Source: VRUE01 sp963704545
Lineage (GTDB): Bacteria > Actinomycetota > Thermoleophilia > Solirubrobacterales > 70-9
Assembly (NCBI GenBank): GCA_963704545.1
Contig: OY969915.1
Location: 124,001 to 188,000 of the forward strand
Reading direction: 5' to 3'
Length of the DNA: 64,000 bases
Each line of letters begins with the position of its first letter. The stretch's first letter is position 1. The position numbers and the translations under genes were made by a program. Below the pieces are notes generated by a model. It saw nothing but the letters and a program-made list of their open reading frames with translations. It was not told the DNA's origin and searched no databases. Shown piece by piece: positions 24,955 through 33,306 of the stretch.

Positions 24955-25321
24955 CACCCACGTAGCCCTCTGGCTGTACGCCGGCCTGCTGGAGCGACTC
25001 CCGGAGTCCACTCGCGCCATGCTGGCGGGAGAGCGCAAGCTGCGGATATCGCCGCTCGTCTCGCTGGAGCTGGCGTACATGCACGAAATCGGGCGGGCTC
25101 GAGATCCCGCCCCGATGATGCTCGCCGCCCTGCGCCAGAGCATCGGCCTCGAGGTTGCCGACGTCTCGCTCACCGAGCTGACGGAAACAGCGGTGGGGCT
25201 TTCGTGGACCCGTGATCCCTTCGACCGGATGATCGCGGCGCAAGCCATCGTCGCCGACGCCCCGCTGGTCACGGCTGACCGGACCATCCTCGAGCACCTG
25301 CCGCTGGCGACGTGGGACTGA
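24941..25321 (+). CDS. VapC-type PIN-domain toxin with probable CTG start
   Basis: Endoribonuclease toxin of 126 residues. The first ATG (25019) lies after the conserved N-terminus: in frame upstream, from a CTG at 24941, the protein reads ILIDTHVALWLYAG, the classic PIN start with D5. Other active-site acids are E43, D92/D95 in RDPFDRMIAA and D113 in TADRTI. No ATG, GTG or TTG is available in this stretch, so CTG initiation by coupling to the overlapping antitoxin gene is the best reading. Confidence 0.85.
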   Translation: MILIDTHVALWLYAGLLERLPESTRAMLAGERKLRISPLVSLELAYMHEIGRARDPAPMMLAALRQSIGLEVADVSLTELTETAVGLSWTRDPFDRMIAAQAIVADAPLVTADRTILEHLPLATWD

Positions 25322-25370
25322 GCCCGCCTCGCCCGCCGCATCCGCCGCTGACCCCGTACGATCGAGCGCG

Positions 25371-26033
25371 ATGCAGATCGCGATCCTGATCTTCGAGAAG
25401 CTGACCGCGCTCGACGCGATCGGGCCCTACGAGGTGCTGCGCTCCGTTCCGGGCTGGGAAGTCAAGTTCGTCGGCCCCGAGAAGGGGCAGGTGCGCACCG
25501 ACAGCGGCGCGCTCGGGCTCAGCGCCGACTTCGGGATCGACGAAGTCGGCGAGGCCGACATGGTTCTCGTCCCCGGCGGCGAAGGCAACCTTCCGCTGAT
25601 GCAGGACGAGGCGGTCCTCTCCTGGCTGCGCCGGATCGACGAGGGGACGAAGTGGACCACCTCGGTCTGCACCGGCTCGCTGGTGCTTGGCGCCGCGGGC
25701 CTGCTCGAGGGCAGGCGAGCGACCAGCCACTGGGCCTTCCTCGAGCAGCTGGGCGAACTCGGCGCCGACCCGGTGGGCGGGCGCTTCGTGCAGGACGGCA
25801 AGCTCGTCACCGCCGCGGGCGTCTCGGCCGGGATCGACATGGCCCTCCACCTGGTCGGCCAGGAGGTCGGCCCCGAGGTCGCCCAGGCCGTCCAGCTCGG
25901 CATCGAGTACGACCCCCAGCCCCCGTTCGACGCCGGCTCCCCCGACAAGGCGCCGGAGGCGATCGTCGAGCTGGTAACCGCGGTCACCGGCCCCGACGCG
26001 ATGTCGAGCGGGGCAGCGGCTACTCCCTCCTAG
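25371..26033 (+). CDS. DJ-1/PfpI family protein, isonitrile hydratase-like
   Basis: A 220-residue class I glutamine amidotransferase-like protein. It has AILIFEKLTALDAIGPYEVL at the start, a VPGGEGN loop, the nucleophile elbow TSVCTGSLVLGAAGLL with the reactive Cys, and RATSHWAF. This is the subgroup containing isonitrile hydratase and the N-terminal domain of AraC-like regulators, here without a DNA-binding domain. Its TAG stop lies within the 6-bp target duplication of the IS inserted directly behind it. Confidence 0.88.
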   Translation: MQIAILIFEKLTALDAIGPYEVLRSVPGWEVKFVGPEKGQVRTDSGALGLSADFGIDEVGEADMVLVPGGEGNLPLMQDEAVLSWLRRIDEGTKWTTSVCTGSLVLGAAGLLEGRRATSHWAFLEQLGELGADPVGGRFVQDGKLVTAAGVSAGIDMALHLVGQEVGPEVAQAVQLGIEYDPQPPFDAGSPDKAPEAIVELVTAVTGPDAMSSGAAATPS

Positions 26034-26980
26034 CTGTAAGAACCAGCCACGTTGTTCAACTCGGCAAGCCGAGTCCCGGGCGGCTTGTGAGCAAGGGCGC
26101 CGTGCGGTCTGCACCAGTTATAGAAGTCCAGCCAGCCGGGTAGCGCCGCGGTGCGCTGCGCGGAGTCGCGGTAGATCGCTCCATAGGCCCAGCCGCCCAG
26201 CATGGTGCGGATGAAGCGCTCGGCCTTGCCGTTGGTCTGAGGCCGGTAAGGGCGGGTGCGGATGTGGCGGATTCCCAGCGCCCGGCAGGCGATCGCGTGG
26301 GCGGTCGAGACGTAGGCGCCGCCGTTATCGGTCATCAGCCTCTCGACGGTGACCCCGTGGGCGGCGTAGAAGGCGAGGGCCCTCCGCAGGAAGCCGATTG
26401 CCGTCTTGGTCTTCTCGTCGGCCAAGACCTCGACATAGGCGAGCCGGGTGGCGTCATCGACGCAAACGTGGACGTACTCCCGCCCGGCGCCTTCGGCCTG
26501 CCAGGTGCGCTTGCCGGTCACCCGGTGCCCGGCGCCACGTTTGATCCGCACCAGCCTCTTGACGTCGATGTGAATCAGCTCGCCGGGGCGAGCTCGTTCG
26601 TAGCGGTTGGGTGGCTCGGGCGGCTCCAGGCGGGAGAGCCTGCCCAGGCCGATCCTCCTCAGCACCGCCGAGACCGTGGAGAGCGCCATCCCCAGGCACT
26701 CGGCGGTCTCGGGCCCGGTCATCCGCAGGCGCCGCAGGGCGGCGATCGCCTCGACGCGATCCACGGGGGTGCGGTGGGGGACCGAGCGCGGCTCAGAGCT
26801 TCGGTCCCAAAGGCCCGGCTCGCCCTCGGCGCGGTAGCGGCCCACCCACTTGCAGACGGTGCGCTCGCTCACTCCGGCGGCCTCGGCCGCCTCCGCGAGC
26901 GACCATCCCTGCTCGGTAACCCGCCTGACCATCGTCAGCCTTCCCTTCGGGCCGAAGGGGGCATTAGCGTGAAGATCCAT
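26030..26980 (-). CDS. IS481-family transposase
   Basis: A 316-residue DDE transposase. The N-terminal winged helix (SLAEAAEAAGVSERTVCKWVGRY, near residues 27-50) is followed by the catalytic core with IHIDVK (first Asp), MTDNGGAYVS (second Asp) and the Glu in NGKAERFIRT. It starts inside the element, but the open frame runs past the left end: the last codon and TAG stop come from the flanking target DNA (26030-26034). The element itself does not encode a stop for its transposase. Confidence 0.93.
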   Translation of the reverse strand: MDLHANAPFGPKGRLTMVRRVTEQGWSLAEAAEAAGVSERTVCKWVGRYRAEGEPGLWDRSSEPRSVPHRTPVDRVEAIAALRRLRMTGPETAECLGMALSTVSAVLRRIGLGRLSRLEPPEPPNRYERARPGELIHIDVKRLVRIKRGAGHRVTGKRTWQAEGAGREYVHVCVDDATRLAYVEVLADEKTKTAIGFLRRALAFYAAHGVTVERLMTDNGGAYVSTAHAIACRALGIRHIRTRPYRPQTNGKAERFIRTMLGGWAYGAIYRDSAQRTAALPGWLDFYNWCRPHGALAHKPPGTRLAELNNVAGSYS

Positions 26981-27062
26981 CCGGTGTCCTCCTTGTTGCT
27001 GGGTGTCTCGACAACCCCAGCCTTCAAGGAGGCCCGGATGAACAACGTGGTTAGGAACTACA
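26035..27062 (-). mobile_element. IS481-family insertion sequence, complete
   Basis: A 1028-bp element with ends TGTAAGAACC (left) and TGTAGTTCC (right, reverse complement), and a perfect CCACGTTGTTCA block inside both terminal repeats. It is flanked by direct repeats CCTAGC at 26029-26034 and 27063-27068, the target-site duplication. One transposase gene fills it. The clean ends and duplication show a recent, complete insertion. Confidence 0.9.
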
Positions 27063-27063
27063 C

Positions 27064-28446
27064 CTAGCGACGGAGGCTGAGCCGCACCGCCCGGGTGGCC
27101 CGGGCGCCCGGGATCGCGACCAGCAGCTGTGCCCTGAGGAATCCGCGCCGCGCCAGCAGCGGGCGGCCGCGCTCATTGAGCGCGACGCGGTAGGTATGGG
27201 CCCTGCCCCCGGCGAGGCTGAAGCCGCGCTTGCTCACGCCCACGCGCACGACCCTGGTCGGCACGCCGGGCCTGGCGCGCAGCGGCAGCCTCGCCTGTGT
27301 GCGCAGGATGATCCGCCCGGGACAACTTTCGCCTTCGGCCCAGCCGCAGCGAACCCAGACGCTCACGGTCCCCAGGTCCGGCTTGACGCGCCTGACTGTC
27401 AGCGGCGGCAGCGGAGGGGGCGTGATGGTGGCGCCAACCGTCGCCCCTTCGACGAAGTTGTTGTCGATGTTGATCGTCGTCCCGCCCCAGGTCTCGTCGT
27501 GGCCGCCGCGGTACTGGTGGATGCGCTGGTGCGCGGTCCACGCGGTGGCCGGTATGTAGGGGTCGAGGGCGTTCCTGTTGCCGTTCCAGTTGGCGAACCA
27601 GAGGTCGTCGGGGAGCGAGTAGTCCTCCCCCACCTGGTCGGCGAGGTCGGCGATGCCCGAGGCACTGGAGCTGTAGACGCCGGAGGTGTAGCCGAGCGCG
27701 TGGATCTGGTCGGTCCAGGCACCGAGGAAGGTCAGGGTCGCCTTGGTCGCGCTCGAGGTGCGCGTGTAGGCCTCCATGTCGAAGTAGATCGGGCTGCCCG
27801 GCCCCATGCCGATCGCCTGGGCGTCGGCGACCGCGTCGAGGGCGGCGGCGGCTCCCTGGACCGGGGCCAAACCCGAGGTCAGCTTGGCGCAGCTGGTGCA
27901 GGCGCTGGTCGGGGCCTGCAGGCCGACGTAGGTCGGGATCAGGTGCCAGCCCTCCGCGACCTGTTCGCTCACCCACTCCTCGGTCAGGTTGGGCTGCGAG
28001 CAGGCCCGGTTGAGGCCGCCGATGTAGACGCCGACAGCGCGGTAGGGCGAGTCCTCCCAGGCCGCCATCGCGCGCGAGGAGGGCGCCGCGCAGGCGTCGA
28101 AGCCGAGACCTGTGTACTCCTCGCCGCTCGCGGCCGGGGTTTCCGCCGCGGGCGGGCCGACCGCGCTCGCTCCCGCATCGGCTCCCGCGCCCGGATCGAG
28201 GAGGATCGCCCGCTGGCGCCCGATCGCCTGCGACGGACAGCTCTGGCTCGGCCCCGGACGCCCGAGGTACACGGCGCGGCGGTCCATCCGCACGCACATC
28301 CGCGGGTGCTCGGCAAGCTTGTAGACGGGCCAGCCGGCGGGCACGTCGACGGTCCGGCCGCCGAAATGGACCGACTTGGCCGCGGCGGGCGTGGCCACGA
28401 GCGCGAGCAGCACGACGGCCGCCAGGGCGGGACGAAGCAGTCGCAT
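27064..28446 (-). CDS. Secreted DUF1906 glycoside-hydrolase-like protein
   Basis: A 460-residue protein with a signal peptide (cleavage near AAA-KS). Residues from about 113 (GLGFDACAAPSSRAMAAW) to 340 match the GH25-like DUF1906/Rv2525c fold, with YIGG, IPTYVG and IYFDMEAY on successive barrel strands (Asp-Met-Glu at the active-site end). The C-terminal 120 residues look like a beta-sandwich. It may act on peptidoglycan or be a non-catalytic cell-wall protein. The stop codon sits in the IS target duplication, so the gene is intact despite the insertion. Confidence 0.82.
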   Translation of the reverse strand: MRLLRPALAAVVLLALVATPAAAKSVHFGGRTVDVPAGWPVYKLAEHPRMCVRMDRRAVYLGRPGPSQSCPSQAIGRQRAILLDPGAGADAGASAVGPPAAETPAASGEEYTGLGFDACAAPSSRAMAAWEDSPYRAVGVYIGGLNRACSQPNLTEEWVSEQVAEGWHLIPTYVGLQAPTSACTSCAKLTSGLAPVQGAAAALDAVADAQAIGMGPGSPIYFDMEAYTRTSSATKATLTFLGAWTDQIHALGYTSGVYSSSASGIADLADQVGEDYSLPDDLWFANWNGNRNALDPYIPATAWTAHQRIHQYRGGHDETWGGTTINIDNNFVEGATVGATITPPPLPPLTVRRVKPDLGTVSVWVRCGWAEGESCPGRIILRTQARLPLRARPGVPTRVVRVGVSKRGFSLAGGRAHTYRVALNERGRPLLARRGFLRAQLLVAIPGARATRAVRLSLRR

Positions 28447-28551
28447 ACCCGTCCAACCATTGCAATCCCGGATCGATTCGGCTTTCGGCCGGGCCGCGTT
28501 GCACCAAATTTTCCCCCGGCGGGGCGACTCGACTTGCCGCGCGGGGTGTGG

Positions 28552-30942
28552 CTAGTCCCGAGCGGGGACGAGGTCCAGCTCGCGCCAGGGGCCCTCGCCG
28601 GCCATCGGCTGGGTGCGGCCCTCGAGCCAGTCGGCCTGGAGGTCGTCGTAGTGGGGGCTGGCCGGATGCCCGGACTGGCCGGTGAACATCTGCCAGCGGG
28701 AGCGCTCGGGCGCGGTCGGTTCGGCGACCATGCGCCAGCTCGGCGCCCAGACGGCTTTGTAGGGGTCGTTGGGGTCGTAGGCGATCTGGCTCACCGTCTC
28801 CTGGGCGCCGCCGGCCCTGAGGCGGCGGTTGAGCAGCTTGCGCAGCAACGGGTTGGCCTCACCCAGCGGATGGGGGAACTCCATCTCGTGCACATGGCCC
28901 CAGCGCCAGGCCTCGGGATCGGGGCCGAAGCGGTCGGTGAGGTCGTCGAGGGCGCCGCAGAGCGCCTCCAGCACGAGCCCTTCCCAGGGGCGGCCGATCA
29001 GCTCCTCGTCTTCTTCCTCCCAGAGCTTCATCAGGTGCGAGTGCCAGCGCCAGGGCGAGGTGACGTGGGGGGTGAAGCCGTTGTCGGCGCGGTCGAGCCA
29101 GCGCTCGGCGAGGTCGCGGTCGCCGATCGCGGCGCGGGCGACCTCGCGCGCCAGGCGCAGCAGGAAGGCCTGATAGATCGTGCCGGCGATCGAGTCGGGG
29201 TCCAGCCGGCCGTCCCAGCTGCGCAGCCGCTCGATCGCGCTGAGCTCGCGCTGGCCCTGGGGCGATAGCCGGCCCAGCCTGCGCGCCGCCTCGATTCCGG
29301 GGATCGAGAAGTTGTCGGACTGCATCGCCTCGAAGCCGTCGATGTCGTGCTCGCTGCTCGCCCGCAGCAGCTGCTCGATCCGCTCGGCGCGGAAGCCGTC
29401 CAGCCACTCGCTGGTGATGTGGTGCGGGTAGGAGTCGCCGACGATGCGGTTGTTGGCGGTGACGAGGAAGCCGCTCTCGGGGTCGACCTTCTCGGGCAGC
29501 TCGTCGTAGGGGATCGTCCCCTCCCACTCGTACTCGCCGGTCCAGCCCGGCTTGGGCAGGTCGGGGCAGCCGCCCTTGCGCAGCGGCAGGCGGCCGATCA
29601 GCTTGTACCCGATCGAGCCGTGGCGATCGGCCCAGATCAGGTTCGAGGCGGGCGAGACGTGGTCGGCGAGTTTGGCGACCAGCTCCGGGCCGGAGGCGAT
29701 CCCGTGCAGTTCGAACATCCCCTTGAAGGCAGTCGGCTGGTCGAGCGTCTGCCAGCGCAGGGCGAGTGGCTCGCCCTCGTCGGCGCCGAGCGCGTCGTTG
29801 ACCAGCGGGCCGTGATGGGTGATGCGGACGTCGAGCACCTCGGGCGCGTCGCGGCCTTTGACCGGGATCTCCTCGCGGACGATTTCCAGCGGGCGCCACT
29901 CGTCTTCGAACAGGTAGCGGTCGCCGTCCACCTTCTCGACGAAGAGGTCCTGGACGTCGGCCATCACGTTGGTGAAGGTCCAGCAGACGTCGTTGTTCTG
30001 GCCCATGTAGACGCCGGGCATGCCCGGCAGCGAGGCACCGCGGACGAAACGGCCGTCGAGGCTGAGCCCGACCTGGTACCAGATGCCCGGCATGCTCGGC
30101 GGCAGGTGCGGGTCGCCCGCGATCAGGGGGTGGCCGCTGGCGCTGAGCCTGCCCGAGATCGCCCAGTTGTTGGAGCCGCTGGCCTCGGCCGCGAGACCGA
30201 TCGAGCGGCGAATGGTGTCGATCTGCTCGACGATCGCGAGGCCGTCGCCGCTCCAGGCTTCCTGGGTGACAACGGGATTCTCCGCGGGGTAGGCGGGGTC
30301 GAGGCGGGCCGCCAGCTCGGGGCCGAGGGCGCGCACCATGTCGGCACGCAGCAGCTCTCGCTCCCAGTTGGTCGAGAGGCCGAAGGCGAGCAGCTTGCCG
30401 AGGCTGAGGATGTCGACCGGGCGCCAGGGCTTCCAGGCAAGCCGCAGCAGCTGCATCTCGAAGGGCAGCGCCTTGGCGCTGGCTGCCGCAGCGTTGACGC
30501 CCTCGCAGAAGCGATTGAGCAGGGCGAGCAGCTCGGGGTCGAGCGTCGCCGCCTCGCGCTCGGCGGTGCGGCGGATGCCGAGCGTCCTCATCAACCGGTC
30601 GATCGGGAGCCCCTCCTCGCCGGCCATCTCCGATACCCGGCCCGAGACGACGCGGCGGTAGAAGTCGAGCTGCCAGAGGCGGTCCTGCCCGTGGCAGAAG
30701 CCCTGGGCGAACCAGATGTCGGCGGCGTGCTCCGTCTCGATGTGGGGCACGCCCCAGCGGTCGCGGCGGACCCGGACCGGGCCCTGTAGGCCGTCGAGGG
30801 AGATCGTCCCCTCCTGCTTGGGGAGGGGGCGGCGAGTGAGCCAGTGCCAGGCGGCCGCGGCGCTCGCAGCGGCGAGTCCCGTCCCGGCGAGCCCGACGAC
30901 CAGCCCCGTCTTTGCCGCACCGGTTGCCTTGCTCGAACTCAC
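28552..30942 (-). CDS. Penicillin acylase family protein (Ntn hydrolase)
   Basis: Large 796-residue N-terminal nucleophile hydrolase. After a membrane anchor or signal helix (about 11-31) come the alpha-chain motif VRVRRDRWGVPHI and FAQGFCHGQDRLWQLDFYRR. The autocatalytic processing site is SGSNNWAISG, where the Ser at about 257 becomes the nucleophile of the beta chain, with downstream HGPLVN. The family hydrolyses amide bonds of beta-lactams or N-acyl homoserine lactones; substrate is unpredictable. Divergent from the next gene with 106 bp between starts. Confidence 0.93.
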   Translation of the reverse strand: MSSSKATGAAKTGLVVGLAGTGLAAASAAAAWHWLTRRPLPKQEGTISLDGLQGPVRVRRDRWGVPHIETEHAADIWFAQGFCHGQDRLWQLDFYRRVVSGRVSEMAGEEGLPIDRLMRTLGIRRTAEREAATLDPELLALLNRFCEGVNAAAASAKALPFEMQLLRLAWKPWRPVDILSLGKLLAFGLSTNWERELLRADMVRALGPELAARLDPAYPAENPVVTQEAWSGDGLAIVEQIDTIRRSIGLAAEASGSNNWAISGRLSASGHPLIAGDPHLPPSMPGIWYQVGLSLDGRFVRGASLPGMPGVYMGQNNDVCWTFTNVMADVQDLFVEKVDGDRYLFEDEWRPLEIVREEIPVKGRDAPEVLDVRITHHGPLVNDALGADEGEPLALRWQTLDQPTAFKGMFELHGIASGPELVAKLADHVSPASNLIWADRHGSIGYKLIGRLPLRKGGCPDLPKPGWTGEYEWEGTIPYDELPEKVDPESGFLVTANNRIVGDSYPHHITSEWLDGFRAERIEQLLRASSEHDIDGFEAMQSDNFSIPGIEAARRLGRLSPQGQRELSAIERLRSWDGRLDPDSIAGTIYQAFLLRLAREVARAAIGDRDLAERWLDRADNGFTPHVTSPWRWHSHLMKLWEEEDEELIGRPWEGLVLEALCGALDDLTDRFGPDPEAWRWGHVHEMEFPHPLGEANPLLRKLLNRRLRAGGAQETVSQIAYDPNDPYKAVWAPSWRMVAEPTAPERSRWQMFTGQSGHPASPHYDDLQADWLEGRTQPMAGEGPWRELDLVPARD

Positions 30943-31048
30943 CCTATGTGTGTATCAGTTGGCCAACCGGCCAGGAGTCCCCCGCCGCGGTATTTTCTCC
31001 GAACCCAGGGGTTCTCATCCGCACGATGCAATCGACAGGGGAGAGACG

Positions 31049-32530
31049 ATGACGACGCGCGCCAGAGTACAGGTCCGGTTCTGGAGGCCCAACCGTCTAC
31101 TCCTGTGCCTCCTCGCCATCGGGCTGCTCCTTGCGCCGACGGGCGGCACGGCACTGGCGCACTCGGGTGATCTCGATCCAAGCTTCGGGCGAGGTGGACG
31201 TGTGCTCGTGCCGGTGTGGATCCAGAATCACGCGGTCGGATACCTCGAAAGCCACGGCTGGCTGAGCGCCTCGGTCGCGACCGCTACCACGACCGGCGGG
31301 AGGGTCGTCGTGGCAGGAGAGCGGACGGTGGCGGTCCTCGGGCGCGACGGCAGGATCGATCGCCGCTTCGGGAGCAACGGGCGCGTGAACCTTCCTCTGG
31401 TGGGCGAAGGGCAAACCATCGTCGAAGACGTCGCCGTCGCCTCCGATGGGCACATCCTCGTCCTCGCCGCCGCGCGCTTCGCCGGGGGCGGAGGGCTGGC
31501 GATGGTCGTCCGGCTCTCGGCCAGCGGAACGCTCGATACTTCGTTCGCCGACAACGGCACCTTGCTGACCGACTTCGGCCTGCCCGCACCAGAGACGATG
31601 GGACCGAGCGCGCCGCCGGAAGCACCGACCGACGTGCTGCCGGTGGACCTCGCGATCGACGACCAGGGACGGATCGTGATCGCCGGCACCACAGTCGCCG
31701 CCATCGCACCCTGTCGCAGCGCGGGGGAACAGCCCCATCACACCGCCTACCTGGCTCGCCTGCTGCCCGGCGGCAGCCTGGACGCCAGCTTCGGCAAGGG
31801 CGGGGTCGTGCTCGACCAGCGGGATCCCTTCTACGAGGAACAGCATCCCTTCATGGGTGGGCTGGCCGTCCACGGGAGCACGATCTACTACGCCACGGAC
31901 CAGAACGACAGCGCCAGCTGCGAGGGCTACGGCGGCGGGCTGGTGGTGGGACTGGACGAAGCGGGGGCCCGCGATCCGGGCTTCGGCTCCGCCGGCGTTC
32001 TGGGGGTCACGCCCGGCGAGTCCCGGCCGCACCAGATCGCGATCGATCACAAGGGACGAATCCTGGTGATGCGCGACGCGATGACGGAGGAAGCGAAGCA
32101 CGTGAGTCGGTTCGAGGCCGTGAGCCGCTGGAGGCCCAATGGCACACCCGACACTGGATTCGGCCACAACGGGGAGGTCGCAGTCAAGCTGCCCGGCGAA
32201 GAAGGCGGCCTCGAGGCCCTTGCGGTCGATGGCTGGGGCAGGTCCCTCCTCGCCGGCGGGTTCGCCCCTGCTCGCACCCCCTCCCAGGCGAAACGCCGTG
32301 TCTTCGCGCCGCCCAAGTTCGTCCTCATCCGCCTAAGCGCTTCCGGTCGACCCGATCCCACCTTCGGCAAGAAGGGGCGGGTCATCGCCGGCTTCGGCCA
32401 TGGCTCGAGGGCCGCGGCTACCGACATCGCCATCCGCGGCAAGAGCGCGATCGTCGCCGGCCCAGTGCTCAGCGGGCGCATCCCCTCCGGTCAGGGATTC
32501 GCCCTGGTGCGCTACGGGCTTGGTCGCTAG
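31049..32530 (+). CDS. Secreted delta-60 repeat beta-propeller protein
   Basis: A 493-residue protein with a signal peptide (RLLLCLLAIGLLLAPTGGTALA) and an AGGGGAG-like ribosome-binding site before the ATG. The motif LDPSFGRGGRV recurs with variations (IDRRFGSNGRV, LDTSFADNGTLL, LDASFGKGGVV, DPTFGKKGRV), the delta-60 repeat, each preceded by DGRI/VVAG strands of a propeller. The function of this repeat family is unknown; it is probably cell-surface or extracellular. Its stop overlaps the convergent gene's stop in CTAG. Confidence 0.85.
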   Translation: MTTRARVQVRFWRPNRLLLCLLAIGLLLAPTGGTALAHSGDLDPSFGRGGRVLVPVWIQNHAVGYLESHGWLSASVATATTTGGRVVVAGERTVAVLGRDGRIDRRFGSNGRVNLPLVGEGQTIVEDVAVASDGHILVLAAARFAGGGGLAMVVRLSASGTLDTSFADNGTLLTDFGLPAPETMGPSAPPEAPTDVLPVDLAIDDQGRIVIAGTTVAAIAPCRSAGEQPHHTAYLARLLPGGSLDASFGKGGVVLDQRDPFYEEQHPFMGGLAVHGSTIYYATDQNDSASCEGYGGGLVVGLDEAGARDPGFGSAGVLGVTPGESRPHQIAIDHKGRILVMRDAMTEEAKHVSRFEAVSRWRPNGTPDTGFGHNGEVAVKLPGEEGGLEALAVDGWGRSLLAGGFAPARTPSQAKRRVFAPPKFVLIRLSASGRPDPTFGKKGRVIAGFGHGSRAAATDIAIRGKSAIVAGPVLSGRIPSGQGFALVRYGLGR

Positions 32531-33246
32531 GCAACGCCCTCCGGCAATCGCCCTTCGGCCTCAAGCTTGTCGAGGTGGGCCTGCATCACCATCGCCGCGG
32601 CGGGACGGACCTCGGCGGGAACGTCGTCCCAGACCTCGGAGAGCAGGGCCTCACGCGAGCGCTCGCCGCGCTCCAGGGCCGTGAGGAGACGGCGCTCGCG
32701 CATCTCGCGGTGCTCGACGTACTCGGCCAGCTTGGCGGCGGGTTCCTCGATCCAGGGGCCATGACCGGGACAGATCAGCTCGATCGGCTCGGCCTGCATG
32801 CGGCGCAGCGAGTCCATGTAGGCGGCGAGCGAGCCGCCGTCGGGCGGGACGAAGGTCGATCCCGTTCCGAGCACGAGGTCGCCACTGAAGCAGACCCGGT
32901 CGGAGGTCAACAGGCAGACGTGGTCGGGTGCGTGACCGGGGGTGGCGAGCGCGCGCAGGCCGCCGTGCTCCTCACCGTCGGCGGGCAGGATGACGTCGGC
33001 GCCGAGCCGCCCGGCGCCGTCGGCGTGATCACCGTGGCTGTGGGTGAGCAGGACGAGGCCGATCCCACCTCGCTCCAGGGCGGCAGCCCGAATGGTGTCG
33101 AGGTGCCCAGAGTCGTCGGGCCCCGGGTCGATCACGGTGCAGGGATCGGCACCGTACAGGTAGGTGTTCGTCCCCTCCAGCGTCATCGGCCCGGGGTTTG
33201 GGGCGACGATGCAGAGAATCTCGGGGTGCCCCGGCGCCTGATCCAT
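32527..33246 (-). CDS. Metallo-beta-lactamase fold hydrolase
   Basis: A 239-residue hydrolase of the LACTB2/glyoxalase II-like group. Zinc ligands appear as THSHGDHADG, then the His of ATPGHAPDHV, the Asp in FSGDLVLG and the His in CPGHGPWI. A C-terminal helical extension fits the LACTB2 type. The frame opens at a GTG at 33261, but that codon lies inside a perfect hairpin, so I prefer the ATG at 33246. Confidence 0.88.
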   Translation of the reverse strand: MDQAPGHPEILCIVAPNPGPMTLEGTNTYLYGADPCTVIDPGPDDSGHLDTIRAAALERGGIGLVLLTHSHGDHADGAGRLGADVILPADGEEHGGLRALATPGHAPDHVCLLTSDRVCFSGDLVLGTGSTFVPPDGGSLAAYMDSLRRMQAEPIELICPGHGPWIEEPAAKLAEYVEHREMRERRLLTALERGERSREALLSEVWDDVPAEVRPAAAMVMQAHLDKLEAEGRLPEGVA

Positions 33247-33259
33247 AACGTCGTGCTCC

Positions 33260-33306
33260 ACGAGTTTGCAACTACCCGCCTATAGGGCGGGAAAGTGCAA
33301 ACTCGT
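33260..33306. terminator. Perfect 11-bp inverted repeat with inner hairpin
   Basis: ACGAGTTTGCA at 33260-33270 pairs exactly with 33296-33306, and CCCGCC/GGGCGGG form a second stem inside around TATA. It begins at the stop of the WYL gene and ends near the start of the metallo-hydrolase gene, both on the minus strand. It is most likely a terminator or processing hairpin between them; there is no long U tail. Confidence 0.55.

Noticed and set aside
29347..30789. 480-residue plus-strand frame
   Set aside because: It is antisense to the penicillin acylase gene with compositionally biased translation.
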